Positions 36,292 through 45,193 of a stretch of 64,000 nucleotides of DNA are shown here, piece by piece; position 1 is the first letter of the stretch; every line of letters begins with the position of its first letter. Source of the DNA: Vibrio intestinalis (lineage in GTDB: Bacteria; Pseudomonadota; Gammaproteobacteria; Enterobacterales; Vibrionaceae). The stretch spans positions 39,172 to 103,171 of the forward strand of contig NZ_JANAVY020000016.1 of the NCBI RefSeq assembly GCF_025195085.2. Reading direction: 5' to 3'. The translations under genes were made by a program, and so were the position numbers. The notes beneath the pieces were generated by a model. That model had not been told where the DNA came from and ran no database searches. It saw only the letters and a list, made by a program, of their open reading frames with translations.

Positions 36292-36564
36292 ATGAGCCGC
36301 ACTGTATTTTGTGCTCGACTACAGAAAGACGCTGAAGGTTTAGACTTTCAACTTTACCCTGGCGATCTAGGCAAACGTATTTTCGATAACATTTCAAAAG
36401 AAGCATGGGCTCAGTGGCAACACAAACAAACCATGCTGATCAATGAGAAGCAGCTAAACATGATGGACCCAGAACACCGTAAGTTACTGGAAACTGAAAT
36501 GGTTAACTTCTTATTTGAAGGTAAAGACGTACACATCGAAGGCTACACGCCACCAAGTGAATAA
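36292..36564 (+). CDS. yggX: Fe(II) trafficking protein YggX
   Basis: 90 residues starting MSRTVFCARLQKDAEGLDFQLYPGDLGK with the conserved Cys7. Linked to iron handling and protection of Fe-S proteins under oxidative stress, which fits its place after MutY, itself an Fe-S enzyme. Followed by a strong terminator. Confidence 0.95.
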   Translation: MSRTVFCARLQKDAEGLDFQLYPGDLGKRIFDNISKEAWAQWQHKQTMLINEKQLNMMDPEHRKLLETEMVNFLFEGKDVHIEGYTPPSE

Positions 36565-36574
36565 GTCGAATTAG

Positions 36575-36606
36575 AATGGCACTGCATAGGATGCAGTGCC
36601 ATTTTT
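36575..36606 (+). terminator. Terminator downstream of yggX
   Basis: Hairpin AATGGCACTGCAT / ATGCAGTGCCATT with a 3-base loop and T-run, immediately before the mltC start, so mltC may depend on partial read-through. Confidence 0.88.
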
Positions 36607-36621
36607 GCAGTTAGGACGCCC

Positions 36622-37758
36622 ATGAAAAAACTCGCGTTTTGTTTAACAGCCTTGCTGTTAGTCGGTTGCAGCCGTGAATTCATCGAAAGTATTTATGAAG
36701 TCGACTACGAGCCGACCAACCGTTTCGCCAAGAACCTCGCCCAGCTCCCGGGACAATTTCAAAAAGACACAGCCGCACTCGATGCCTTGATCAACAGTTT
36801 TAACGGCAACATTCAAAAACGTTGGGGCCGAAATGAGATTAAAGTTGCTGGTAAAAGTAACTATGTGAAATACATAGACAATTATCTAAGCCGCTCGGAA
36901 GTAAACTTCGCCAAAGGCACCATCATTGTCGAAACCGTTTCCCCTACCGAACCCAAAGTTCATCTAAAAAACGCGATCATAACGACATTGCTAACCCCTG
37001 ATGATCCTGCCAATGTTGACCTTTTTTCATCCAAAAGCATCAAACTCGAAGGCCGTCCTTTTCTCTACCAGCAAGTGGTAGACCAAGATCAAAAGGCGAT
37101 TCAATGGTCTTGGCGCGCGAACCGTTTTGCGGACTACCTCATTGCCAATCATCTAAAAGTGAAAGATGTTGATTTCAAAAAAGCGTATTACGTGGAAATT
37201 CCAATGGTTGAAAACCAAGTGGAAATCCGCAGTTACAAATACGCCGACATCGTTCGCCGAGCTTCTCGTAAGTACAACATTCCAGAAGATTTGATTTACG
37301 CCATCATTAAAACCGAGAGTAGTTTCAACCCCTACGCGGTAAGCTGGGCCAATGCCTATGGCTTGATGCAAGTAGTGCCTAAAACTGCGGGTAAAGACGT
37401 ATTCAAATTAGTGAAGAAGCGTTCTGGACAACCTAGCCCTGAATATTTGTTCAACCCAGAAAACAACATCGATACGGGCACTGCGTATTTCTATATTTTG
37501 AAAAATCGCTACCTGAAAGATGTCGATCATCCTCTGTCGTTAGAATACAGCATGATCTCAGCGTATAACGGTGGAACCGGCGGCGTGTTAAACACCTTTA
37601 ATCGTAATGACCGCAAACGAGCAATGAGAGATCTCAACTCACTGCAACCAAATCAAGTTTATTGGGCGCTAACTAAAAAACACCCCAACGCCGAAGCACG
37701 CAGATACTTGGAAAAAGTTACAAAATTCAAAAAGGATTTTAACGCTGGTAAAACTTAA
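36622..37758 (+). CDS. mltC: Membrane-bound lytic murein transglycosylase C
   Basis: 378-residue lipoprotein (lipobox LLVGC, Cys16). N-terminal DUF3393 domain, then an SLT domain with the catalytic Glu in IIKTESSFNPYAVSWANAYGLMQVVP (about residue 232). Cuts the glycan strands of peptidoglycan at the outer-membrane inner face. Last protein gene before the tRNA array, about 60 bases upstream of its promoter. Confidence 0.96.
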   Translation: MKKLAFCLTALLLVGCSREFIESIYEVDYEPTNRFAKNLAQLPGQFQKDTAALDALINSFNGNIQKRWGRNEIKVAGKSNYVKYIDNYLSRSEVNFAKGTIIVETVSPTEPKVHLKNAIITTLLTPDDPANVDLFSSKSIKLEGRPFLYQQVVDQDQKAIQWSWRANRFADYLIANHLKVKDVDFKKAYYVEIPMVENQVEIRSYKYADIVRRASRKYNIPEDLIYAIIKTESSFNPYAVSWANAYGLMQVVPKTAGKDVFKLVKKRSGQPSPEYLFNPENNIDTGTAYFYILKNRYLKDVDHPLSLEYSMISAYNGGTGGVLNTFNRNDRKRAMRDLNSLQPNQVYWALTKKHPNAEARRYLEKVTKFKKDFNAGKT

Positions 37759-37821
37759 GCCTAAGTTTTGGATAAAAACCAAGCAAACACACACTTTTTT
37801 GAAATTATTTAAAAAAAGCAG

Positions 37822-37850
37822 TTGACGGGGGAGCGGAAAATCCGTTTAAT
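37822..37850 (+). promoter_or_regulatory. Promoter of the first tRNA array
   Basis: TTGACG, 17-base spacer, TTTAAT, followed by a GC-rich discriminator (AGCGCTCC) before the first tRNA. This is the usual pattern of stringently controlled stable-RNA promoters. The second array has a matching promoter. Confidence 0.8.
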
Positions 37851-37861
37851 AGCGCTCCGTC

Positions 37862-37937
37862 GCCCGGATAGCTCAGTCGGTAGAGCAGAGGATTGAAAAT
37901 CCTCGTGTCGGTGGTTCGATTCCGCCTCCGGGCACCA
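37862..37937 (+). tRNA. tRNA-Phe (GAA)
   Basis: 76 bases, acceptor GCCCGGA / TCCGGGC, anticodon GAA in TTGAAAA, T-loop TTCGATT, CCA encoded. First gene of array one. Confidence 0.98.
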
Positions 37938-37996
37938 CAATTTGATAATTGTTGGTGCTTAAACATCATCAGCAATTTGCACAAAGAATACAGTGT

Positions 37997-38072
<76 letters not shown>

Positions 38073-38079
38073 TTCTTTT

Positions 38080-38155
38080 GCCTCGATAGCTCAGTCGGTA
38101 GAGCAGAGGATTGAAAATCCTCGTGTCGGTGGTTCGATTCCGCCTCGAGGCACCA
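38080..38155 (+). tRNA. tRNA-Phe (GAA), variant acceptor stem
   Basis: 76 bases, same as the other two Phe genes except the acceptor stem: GCCTCGA pairs with TCGAGGC, in place of GCCCGGA / TCCGGGC. Changes on both sides keep pairing, so the gene should be functional. Only 7 bases separate it from the preceding tRNA-Thr. Confidence 0.95.
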
Positions 38156-38193
38156 TTATTTGGTGCTTATCTCAATGAGATGACACAAATAAT

Positions 38194-38269
38194 TCCCCCT
38201 TAGTTCAGTTGGTAGAACGGCGGACTGTTAATCCGTATGTCGCAGGTTCGAGTCCCGCAGGGGGAGCCA
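38194..38269 (+). tRNA. tRNA-Asn (GTT)
   Basis: 76 bases, acceptor TCCCCCT / AGGGGGA, anticodon GTT in CTGTTAA, CCA encoded. Last tRNA of array one. Confidence 0.98.
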
Positions 38270-38280
38270 TATTAGAGAAA

Positions 38281-38308
38281 GGCCAAATCGAAAGATTTGG
38301 CCTTTTTC
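38281..38308 (+). terminator. Terminator of the first tRNA array
   Basis: Hairpin GGCCAAATC / GATTTGGCC with a GAAA tetraloop and T-run; nearly the same hairpin ends array two. Confidence 0.92.
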
Positions 38309-38904
38309 GTATCTGCAGTCATCACTAGCAGCTTCCAAATAGACACTTCCAACCAAACATCCCCACTACATTGCTTATTGCTTCTTACTTCTTGCTTATT
38401 GCTTCTTGCTTTAAAGATTTGAGCCCTCTAATCTCCGTGCTCGCTAATTACCTCTAACAAAGCAAATTGTGCTTATTTCTCTCCAAAAACCAACATGCAC
38501 AGAATTTAGCCACGCAAACTTTGATTGTGTGATCCCTATTCAATAACCACCCTATCAACTCGCTTACATTATTACTTATCTATTAATAGAAATAACGATT
38601 CCGTTTTATAGGAGATAATTCGCAACAAACGAAAAAAACCAAACAAGATCGACACTTAATTTCAAACGTAGCTCTCACATTTGAAATTAACTCTAGAGTA
38701 TCAAGTGATAAGCAATCGTTCTCTTTAATTATTTCGCAACAAAAATTTAATCCAGGTCATATTTTGACTGAATGTTGCTATACCGAGTTCAGTCCTAACG
38801 TAATAATTGTGCAATAAATAACTCAGAGAAAGTGACTCAAGCAGATGAAGTGGATGCTTCTGCCAATATGAGTCCTTACCTGGTAAGCAAAATCGTGAGG
38901 GTAT
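38309..38904. other. Long AT-rich gap upstream of the chemoreceptor gene
   Basis: About 600 bases with no gene that I can support. It contains an imperfect direct repeat at 38371-38412 (two copies of TTGCTTATTGCTTCTTRCTTY, period 21) and presumably the promoter of the chemoreceptor. No firm promoter or operator could be read. Confidence 0.5.
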
Positions 38905-40530
38905 ATGAAATTAAAAACTCAAGCCTATATTCTGTCAGCCATCATTTTGGTCGCCCTTTTAGCTCTGACAGCAACTGGCCTATGGACACTTCGCGTAGCA
39001 AGCGATCTCGACAACAAAGCTCGTGTAACTGAGCTATTCAAAAGTGCATACAGCATTCTAACTGAAGTTGAGAAGATGGCTGTTGAAGGCACACTAGAAG
39101 AAGATGAAGCGAAGACACTGGCAACTCGCCTGCTTCGTAACAACATCTACAAAGACAACGAATACGTTTATGTTGCCGATGAAAACATGATGTTCGTGGC
39201 GACTCCACTGGACCCTCAATTGCATGGCACTAGCTTCCATGACTTTAAAGATGGCGATGGTAACAGTGTTGGTCAGCTCATCATTGATGTTCTTGGTAAC
39301 AGTACTGGCAAAATTGTTGAGTATACATGGACGCAGAAACTGCCTGACGGCTCTATCGAAGAAAAGCTTTCCATCGCAGAAAAAACACCTCATTGGGGTT
39401 GGGTAGTAGGTACAGGCATCGGCTTCAACGAAGTGAATGCACGTTTCTGGTCAACCGCTCAGTGGCAGCTTGCTCTATGTCTAGTGATTGCAGCAGCTAT
39501 TCTTGCATCTCTAATTATCTCAATTCGTAAGATGCTAGCCCTACTTGGTGGTGAGCCTCAAGATGTTCGCAAAGCAGTACAAGCAGTGGCTAATGGTGAT
39601 ATTCAAGCATCATTCGAACACAAAGCACCGAAAGGCAGCATCTACGAAGCCGTGCAGAACATGAGTCTATCGCTTGCGCAGCTAGTGAAGAACTTAGATG
39701 GTTCAATGGTCGCTTTGCGTAGTGAGCTTTCTCATGTTGAAGAGCGTGCTGCGAGCATCTCGCATCTAACAGGCACGCAACAGCAATCAACAGAAATGAT
39801 TGCAACAGCAATGACGGAAATGGCTTCATCAGCCAACAACGTGGCAGACTCAGCAAGCGACACGGCACGCAACACCGAAGAAGCGGACAAGCAGAGCCAA
39901 CACACGCAGCAGCTTATCCATAACACGGTTGATAATATTCAAGGTTTAGCGGGGCAGCTAGGTACTGCAAGCCAAGCAGTGGCTGACTTAGACAATGACG
40001 TAAACAACATAGTTAAAGTACTTGATGTTATCGGTGATATTGCCGAGCAAACTAACCTTCTAGCACTGAACGCTGCGATTGAAGCGGCACGTGCTGGTGA
40101 ACAAGGCCGTGGTTTTGCCGTTGTTGCAGATGAAGTTCGTAACCTTGCAGGTCGAACTCAATCAAGCACCAAAGAAATTCAACAGATGATCACTAACCTG
40201 CAAGAAGGTTCTCGCAATGCGATTCAAACTATGGAGGTTTGTGCGGAAACAAGCCAAAGCACCGTTGAAGAATCACAAAATGCGTCTGAAGCTCTGCAGC
40301 AAATCGTCGTAGCTCTAGAATCGATTACCGAAATGAGCCATCAGATTGCCACTGCAGCCGCAGAACAAACGCAAGTTGGTGATGATATTTCGAAACGCAT
40401 CAACATGATTGAAGAGAGTGGTACTCAGCTAAGTAGCGTTGTGACAGAGAGTCATAACAGCACTCAAAGCCTTGCGCAATTGGCTAACGAACTTGAAAAT
40501 TGGGTAAGTAAGTTTACTGTTAAGCAGTAA
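38905..40530 (+). CDS. Methyl-accepting chemotaxis protein with single Cache sensor
   Basis: 541 residues. Membrane helices at about 9-29 and 189-209 enclose a periplasmic sCache_2-like domain (patterns NEYVYVADENMMFVATPLDP and HWGWVVGTGI). A HAMP-like linker and coiled coil follow, with the signalling hairpin EQTNLLALNAAIEAARAGEQ and GRGFAVVADEVRNLAGR at about 375-415. No C-terminal receptor pentapeptide. Directs chemotaxis through CheA/CheW; ligand unknown, small organic acids being usual for this sensor class. The gene stands alone between two tRNA arrays and has its own terminator. Confidence 0.93.
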   Translation: MKLKTQAYILSAIILVALLALTATGLWTLRVASDLDNKARVTELFKSAYSILTEVEKMAVEGTLEEDEAKTLATRLLRNNIYKDNEYVYVADENMMFVATPLDPQLHGTSFHDFKDGDGNSVGQLIIDVLGNSTGKIVEYTWTQKLPDGSIEEKLSIAEKTPHWGWVVGTGIGFNEVNARFWSTAQWQLALCLVIAAAILASLIISIRKMLALLGGEPQDVRKAVQAVANGDIQASFEHKAPKGSIYEAVQNMSLSLAQLVKNLDGSMVALRSELSHVEERAASISHLTGTQQQSTEMIATAMTEMASSANNVADSASDTARNTEEADKQSQHTQQLIHNTVDNIQGLAGQLGTASQAVADLDNDVNNIVKVLDVIGDIAEQTNLLALNAAIEAARAGEQGRGFAVVADEVRNLAGRTQSSTKEIQQMITNLQEGSRNAIQTMEVCAETSQSTVEESQNASEALQQIVVALESITEMSHQIATAAAEQTQVGDDISKRINMIEESGTQLSSVVTESHNSTQSLAQLANELENWVSKFTVKQ

Positions 40531-40549
40531 TCGATAACTTAAATAGTAA

Positions 40550-40576
40550 AAGCACGCTTTTTAGCGTGCTTTTTTT
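40550..40576 (+). terminator. Terminator downstream of the chemoreceptor gene
   Basis: Hairpin AAGCACGC / GCGTGCTT with a 6-base loop and seven T. Confidence 0.9.
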
Positions 40577-40712
40577 ATGTCCTTAACCGATAAACCCTAT
40601 CATTTAACTTTCATTTTTCGCTGATTGTCGGTACTTCAACATTGGCAAATGAACAAAAACAGCCCATTAAGTATAGAAAAGCAACAAACGATATTTTTTT
40701 TGCAATTTAATG

Positions 40713-40741
40713 TTGACCTCAAAAGCGAAAAACCGTTTAAT
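40713..40741 (+). promoter_or_regulatory. Promoter of the second tRNA array
   Basis: TTGACC, 17-base spacer, TTTAAT, in the same position relative to tRNA-Phe as in array one, with part of the spacer shared (GCGAAAAACCG against GCGGAAAATCCG). Confidence 0.8.
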
Positions 40742-40751
40742 ACACCTCGTC

Positions 40752-40827
40752 GCCCGGATAGCTCAGTCGGTAGAGCAGAGGATTGAAAATCCTCGTGTCG
40801 GTGGTTCGATTCCGCCTCCGGGCACCA
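40752..40827 (+). tRNA. tRNA-Phe (GAA)
   Basis: 76 bases, identical to the copy at 37862; CCA encoded. First gene of array two. Confidence 0.98.
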
Positions 40828-40881
40828 CAATTTATTAATTGCTGGTGCTGTTAAGACATCACGAGTAATAGTATAAAGAAC

Positions 40882-40957
<76 letters not shown>

Positions 40958-40997
40958 TTCTTTACTTAAGAACGGTCTTTATACAAGAAAAGATAAT

Positions 40998-41073
40998 TCC
41001 CCCTTAGTTCAGTTGGTAGAACGGCGGACTGTTAATCCGTATGTCGCAGGTTCGAGTCCCGCAGGGGGAGCCA
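40998..41073 (+). tRNA. tRNA-Asn (GTT)
   Basis: 76 bases, identical to the copy at 38194; CCA encoded. Confidence 0.98.
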
Positions 41074-41112
41074 CTTTCAATTAGCTAGTCTACACTAGTT
41101 AATTAAAACGGC

Positions 41113-41188
<76 letters not shown>

Positions 41189-41193
41189 TCTTT

Positions 41194-41269
41194 TCCCCCT
41201 TAGTTCAGTTGGTAGAACGGCGGACTGTTAATCCGTATGTCGCAGGTTCGAGTCCCGCAGGGGGAGCCA
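41194..41269 (+). tRNA. tRNA-Asn (GTT)
   Basis: 76 bases, third copy of the same tRNA-Asn; end of array two. Confidence 0.98.
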
Positions 41270-41280
41270 TATTAAGAAAA

Positions 41281-41309
41281 AAGCCAAATCGAAAGATTTG
41301 GCTTTTTTC
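41281..41309 (+). terminator. Terminator of the second tRNA array
   Basis: Hairpin AAGCCAAATC / GATTTGGCTT, GAAA loop and T-run; one base pair different from the array-one terminator. Confidence 0.92.
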
Positions 41310-41329
41310 GTTTCTAGCATCCAGAGAAA

Positions 41330-42370
41330 TTACAGTAACTTGGTCAATTCAACTAACGTGGTATAGGTTGGGCTTTGAGGCATGTCGTAATTGCCTCCTG
41401 TAGCCACTATAACGGCTTTTTTAGAGGGCAACATCATAATGTATTGCTCCCCTATCCCAACAGCTGATACAGCGCCATCTACTAACGGTACTTGCCAGAA
41501 ATGCAAACCATAACCAAAGGTATAGCTGTAGAACTTACTTTGTTGTAATTGCCTAAACCATTGCTCACCAAGCAGTTTTTTTCCTTGGTATTCACCTTTA
41601 TTCAGCCACAGCTCGCCAAACTTACCCATATCTTCTGGCGTTAATCTCAACCCCCAGTCCGCACCAGCTTCTCCGCTACCCTGATTCGTTTCCCACTGAT
41701 AGTCTTCAATGCCTAACGGTACAAATATCTTACGCTTCATGACCTTGGTAAATGGCTCTTGATACAGCTGCTCGATAACTTTTGATAACCCAACGGTAGA
41801 TAAGCCACTGTAGGCAAATCGAGTTCCAGGTATAAAAGCGAGTTTTGTCTCAAGAAACTGAGCTTTTAAATCTTTCGCATAATAGTGGTACATGAACGGG
41901 TTACCAGCCCCCGAAGCATAAGATGTCGCAAGCTCATCTAATGCGTATCCAGTAGACATATTCAGAACATCACGAATGGTAATTTGCAGTTTCTGATCTC
42001 TATCATCTGCTTGGTATTCAGGGAATAAACTAAAAATGGGCACATCGAGACTGGTTAGCTTGCCTTCATCAACCGCCATAAAGATCAACGTGGCAACGAA
42101 TGATTTAGTGATGGAGTGTTGGTTATGCAGTTCGTCAGGCCCAACAGGGATATTAGGCGCAGTTCGAGTGCCAATCATACCTCCGCCTTGTCTATGCAGC
42201 TCAAAGACCTTTTCGCCCTGCTGCCAAACCATCAGTGAGTGGATGTTATTGGCTTTACCACTTTCCACTCTCTCAACAATTGAGGCGAAGTCCTCCTTCC
42301 CTACCACAACATCAACCTCTGGCTGCCCGCATCCAACTAAAAGCAGCGCCAGAACACATACGAGCCTCAT
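41330..42370 (-). CDS. Lipoprotein serine hydrolase (beta-lactamase / penicillin-binding fold)
   Basis: 346 residues with a lipoprotein signal (LLLVGC, Cys14). The class C-type motifs are present: SITK at about residue 88 (catalytic Ser and Lys) and YSG at about 183 (YxN position). Such proteins can be peptidases, esterases or amidases; a true antibiotic beta-lactamase is unlikely for this type. Convergent with the second tRNA array, whose terminator is 20 bases away. Possibly an accessory gene placed next to the tRNAs. Confidence 0.82.
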   Translation of the reverse strand: MRLVCVLALLLVGCGQPEVDVVVGKEDFASIVERVESGKANNIHSLMVWQQGEKVFELHRQGGGMIGTRTAPNIPVGPDELHNQHSITKSFVATLIFMAVDEGKLTSLDVPIFSLFPEYQADDRDQKLQITIRDVLNMSTGYALDELATSYASGAGNPFMYHYYAKDLKAQFLETKLAFIPGTRFAYSGLSTVGLSKVIEQLYQEPFTKVMKRKIFVPLGIEDYQWETNQGSGEAGADWGLRLTPEDMGKFGELWLNKGEYQGKKLLGEQWFRQLQQSKFYSYTFGYGLHFWQVPLVDGAVSAVGIGEQYIMMLPSKKAVIVATGGNYDMPQSPTYTTLVELTKLL

Positions 42371-42447
42371 TTATTTTGCTCCCTCCGAGATTTATAAAAC
42401 TAATAAATCAAATTTCGTGAGGGAATACAGCGTGCTTCTACAGGCAT

Positions 42448-42480
42448 AAAAAAAGCGTGCGACCAAGCGCACGCTTTATT
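42448..42480 (-). terminator. Terminator downstream of plsC
   Basis: Hairpin AAAGCGTGC / GCACGCTTT, followed by a T-run on the minus strand. Confidence 0.88.
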
Positions 42481-42502
42481 GGATATTCAGTTCAATAAGA
42501 AG

Positions 42503-43231
42503 TTAACTCGCTTTGTTCAACTGCTTCACTTCTTCATTCAACTCATTCAGTTTCGCTTCCATTTGCTCACGGCACTCTTGCGCTAACTGACGAACATTCT
42601 CTTTCTTGTAGCCCTCTGTGCTCACTGGAGGCAGCATCTCGACAATCACATGGCCGTTATTCCAACGGTTTAAATTAATGCCATCAGTGGAGCTACACAC
42701 AATTGGCACCACATTCACTTCAGCGCCAATTGCAGCATGAAAAGCGCCTGTCTTAAATGGCAGTAAACCACGGCCACGAGAGCGCGTACCTTCAGGGAAC
42801 ATCCACACTGACACATCGCTGTTTTTCATGTTGTTGACCACTTGATCGATTGTACCTACCGCTTTGCTGCGATTAGCACGGTCAATCAGAATGTTACCCG
42901 TAAGCCAGTAAAGCTGACCAAACAATGGCATCCAAGCTAGGCTCTTTTTGCCCACAGTCACTACTTTAGGCGTCACTGCTGAAGATACCGTAAACATATC
43001 CCAGTTATTTTGGTGGTTAGCAATGTAAACATGCTGACCTCGTTGGTAAGCGTCTTCTGGCAAACGCAGTTCGAGTTTGATGCCAAATACACGAGACATC
43101 TTGCCGAATAGGCGACCAAAGGTGAATACGTGCTTTGGATTACGTGGGCTCAGTAAGCAGTAACCGCATCCAAAAACAAACATAACAATCGCAAAAAGTG
43201 CGACTGCAAAAACACGTAACAGTGCAATCAT
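42503..43231 (-). CDS. plsC: 1-acyl-sn-glycerol-3-phosphate acyltransferase
   Basis: 242 residues with an N-terminal membrane helix (about 3-25), the catalytic H-x4-D in ANHQNNWDMF (about 73) and the FPEGTRSRGRGLLPFKTGAF substrate motif. Makes phosphatidic acid in phospholipid synthesis at the inner membrane. Separate unit, with terminators on both sides; it could be a second acyltransferase besides another plsC elsewhere. Confidence 0.92.
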   Translation of the reverse strand: MIALLRVFAVALFAIVMFVFGCGYCLLSPRNPKHVFTFGRLFGKMSRVFGIKLELRLPEDAYQRGQHVYIANHQNNWDMFTVSSAVTPKVVTVGKKSLAWMPLFGQLYWLTGNILIDRANRSKAVGTIDQVVNNMKNSDVSVWMFPEGTRSRGRGLLPFKTGAFHAAIGAEVNVVPIVCSSTDGINLNRWNNGHVIVEMLPPVSTEGYKKENVRQLAQECREQMEAKLNELNEEVKQLNKAS

Positions 43232-43292
43232 TCATGCTCTCCAAGAACAATGGGTAGAGTAATGGCTCATAATCTAACGTATCTTCAAGCCA

Positions 43293-43321
43293 TAAAAAAG
43301 CCGAAACCTTAGTTTCGGCTT
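43293..43321 (-). terminator. Terminator downstream of murA
   Basis: Hairpin AAGCCGAAAC / GTTTCGGCTT, 4-base loop and T-run on the minus strand; ends the mla-ibaG-murA operon. Confidence 0.9.
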
Positions 43322-43338
43322 ACATATGTTAGCTTAAA

Positions 43339-44604
43339 TTAGCTATCGTCGCGAAAACGTTCAATTTTCGCACCAAGTGCCGTTAGCTTATCTTCAATTT
43401 TGTCGTAACCACGGTCGATGTGGTAGATACGGTCAACAATAGTTTCGCCTTCGGCAATGCAGCCAGCGATAACCAAACTTGCTGAAGCGCGCAGATCGGT
43501 TGCCATCACTTGTGCGCCGCTTAGAGAATCGACATCACCACAGATCACTGTGTTGCCTTCGATCTCAGCTTTCGCGCCCATACGCATCAATTCAGGTACA
43601 TGCATGAAACGGTTTTCGAAGATAGTTTCAGTAATAACACCACCACCTTTCGCCATTAGGTTAAGTAGCGTGAACTGCGCTTGCATGTCTGTAGGGAAAC
43701 CCGGATGAGGTGCCGTACGCACTGTTACCGCTTTTAGTTCGCGGTCAGTCATATCGACAGAAATCCAATCATCACCAGATTCAACTTTCGCACCAGCTTC
43801 TTCTAGCTTCGCTAATACCGCTTCAAGCAGATGTGCGCTTGTATTGCGACATACTACTTTACCGCCAGACACCGCTGCTGCTACAAGGAATGTACCCGTT
43901 TCGATGCGGTCTGCCACTACAGAGTGTTTACCGCCACCAAGACGCTCCACACCTTCAATCGTGATGGTATCAGTACCTGCACCTGACACTTTCGCGCCCA
44001 GTGCGTTTAGGAAGTCTGCAGTATCGACAATTTCAGGCTCACGCGCGGCATTGTCTAGTACGGTTTTGCCTTCGGCTAATGTTGCTGCGCACATCACTGT
44101 GATAGTTGCACCAACACTCACTTTATCCATTACGATGTGAGCACCTTTCAGGCGACCATCTACTTTCGCTTTTACATAACCATCTTCTAGTGTGATAGTT
44201 GCGCCTAGCTGCTCTAGGCCGTGAATATGTAAATCAACTGGACGAGCGCCGATAGCACAGCCACCAGGCAGAGATACTTGGCCTTCACCGAAACGTGCGA
44301 CTAGCGGGCCAAGTGCCCAAATCGATGCACGCATGGTCTTTACAAGATCGTACGGAGCGCAGAACTCATTAATGCTGCTAGGGTCAACGTGAACAGAGCC
44401 ATTACGCTCTACTTTCGCGCCCAAACGCTTAAGTAATTCAATTGTCGTATCAATATCACGCAGATGTGGCACATTTGCTACTTCTACTGCGTCTTCCGCC
44501 AAAATAGAGGCGAATAAAATAGGCAGTGCGGCATTCTTCGCACCAGAAATGGTAACCTCACCAACCAACGGCTGCTTGGAACCTGTTACTCTAAATTTTT
44601 CCAT
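43339..44604 (-). CDS. murA: UDP-N-acetylglucosamine 1-carboxyvinyltransferase
   Basis: 421 residues; catalytic Cys near 115 in PGGCAIGARPVDLH, the site bound by fosfomycin, and the usual N-terminus MEKFRVTGSKQPLVGEVTISGAKNA. First committed step of peptidoglycan synthesis. Lies 9 bases after ibaG at the end of the mla operon, the same arrangement as E. coli. Confidence 0.98.
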   Translation of the reverse strand: MEKFRVTGSKQPLVGEVTISGAKNAALPILFASILAEDAVEVANVPHLRDIDTTIELLKRLGAKVERNGSVHVDPSSINEFCAPYDLVKTMRASIWALGPLVARFGEGQVSLPGGCAIGARPVDLHIHGLEQLGATITLEDGYVKAKVDGRLKGAHIVMDKVSVGATITVMCAATLAEGKTVLDNAAREPEIVDTADFLNALGAKVSGAGTDTITIEGVERLGGGKHSVVADRIETGTFLVAAAVSGGKVVCRNTSAHLLEAVLAKLEEAGAKVESGDDWISVDMTDRELKAVTVRTAPHPGFPTDMQAQFTLLNLMAKGGGVITETIFENRFMHVPELMRMGAKAEIEGNTVICGDVDSLSGAQVMATDLRASASLVIAGCIAEGETIVDRIYHIDRGYDKIEDKLTALGAKIERFRDDS

Positions 44605-44613
44605 TCTAAAACC

Positions 44614-44868
44614 TTACAGAGACATCAACTTTTTGTCGCGCGCCCAATCTTCCGGCGTGAACGCCTTGATTGAAACAGCATGGATGTCATTTCTCTGGAT
44701 ATACTCCATTAATGGTGCATAGATAAGTTGTTGTTTCTTAACGCGGCTCATTCCCTCGAAACTAGCATCAACAGCGATCACTTCGTAATGGCTACCCTCG
44801 CCTTTTACGTGTATCTCTTCTAGGTTTAGTGCGTCGTTTAAAATCTGTTGTACTTTTGCGCTATCCAC
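44614..44868 (-). CDS. ibaG: BolA family protein IbaG
   Basis: 84 residues with the BolA helix-loop pattern (VKGEGSHYEVIAVDASFEGMSRVKKQQLIYAPL). Expected to bind [2Fe-2S] with a monothiol glutaredoxin; linked to acid stress and iron handling. Between mlaB and murA, as in E. coli. Confidence 0.93.
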   Translation of the reverse strand: MDSAKVQQILNDALNLEEIHVKGEGSHYEVIAVDASFEGMSRVKKQQLIYAPLMEYIQRNDIHAVSIKAFTPEDWARDKKLMSL

Positions 44869-44881
44869 AATTTACCTCTAA

Positions 44882-45193
44882 CTAATTCTTTATATGCTCA
44901 GCAACATACGTATTCACGTTACTTAACTGGAATAAGGTCTCCAGCTGCTGCGGCACGAAGCTGAGCATTATATGACAGTTTTGTTTTTTTGCATGCTCTA
45001 ATAGGTGAATCAGCATCACCATTCCGGCAGAATCTACACGAGAAACATGCTCAAGACTGATTTCCAGCTGGCTTTGCGAGGGCTGCCACTGTTTTAGCGC
45101 AGTCCATAAGCTCGGCACAGAGTCTCTATCCAGCACACCATTTAACGCCATTTGTTGGTCGTTAGATGGTTGCCATTGAGGGTGAGCAATCAT
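44882..45193 (-). CDS. mlaB: Phospholipid transport STAS protein MlaB
   Basis: 103-residue STAS domain with VSRVDSAGMVMLIHLLEHAKKQN, the site that contacts MlaF. Cytoplasmic regulator of the MlaFEDB transporter. Overlaps mlaC by four bases. Confidence 0.9.
   Translation of the reverse strand: MIAHPQWQPSNDQQMALNGVLDRDSVPSLWTALKQWQPSQSQLEISLEHVSRVDSAGMVMLIHLLEHAKKQNCHIMLSFVPQQLETLFQLSNVNTYVAEHIKN

Noticed and set aside
38080..38155. Considered as a tRNA pseudogene
   Set aside because: All stems pair, anticodon and CCA are intact; differences are compensated.
40636..40830. Minus-strand open frame covering tRNA-Phe
   Set aside because: Lies across a tRNA gene and its promoter; tRNA-derived false protein.
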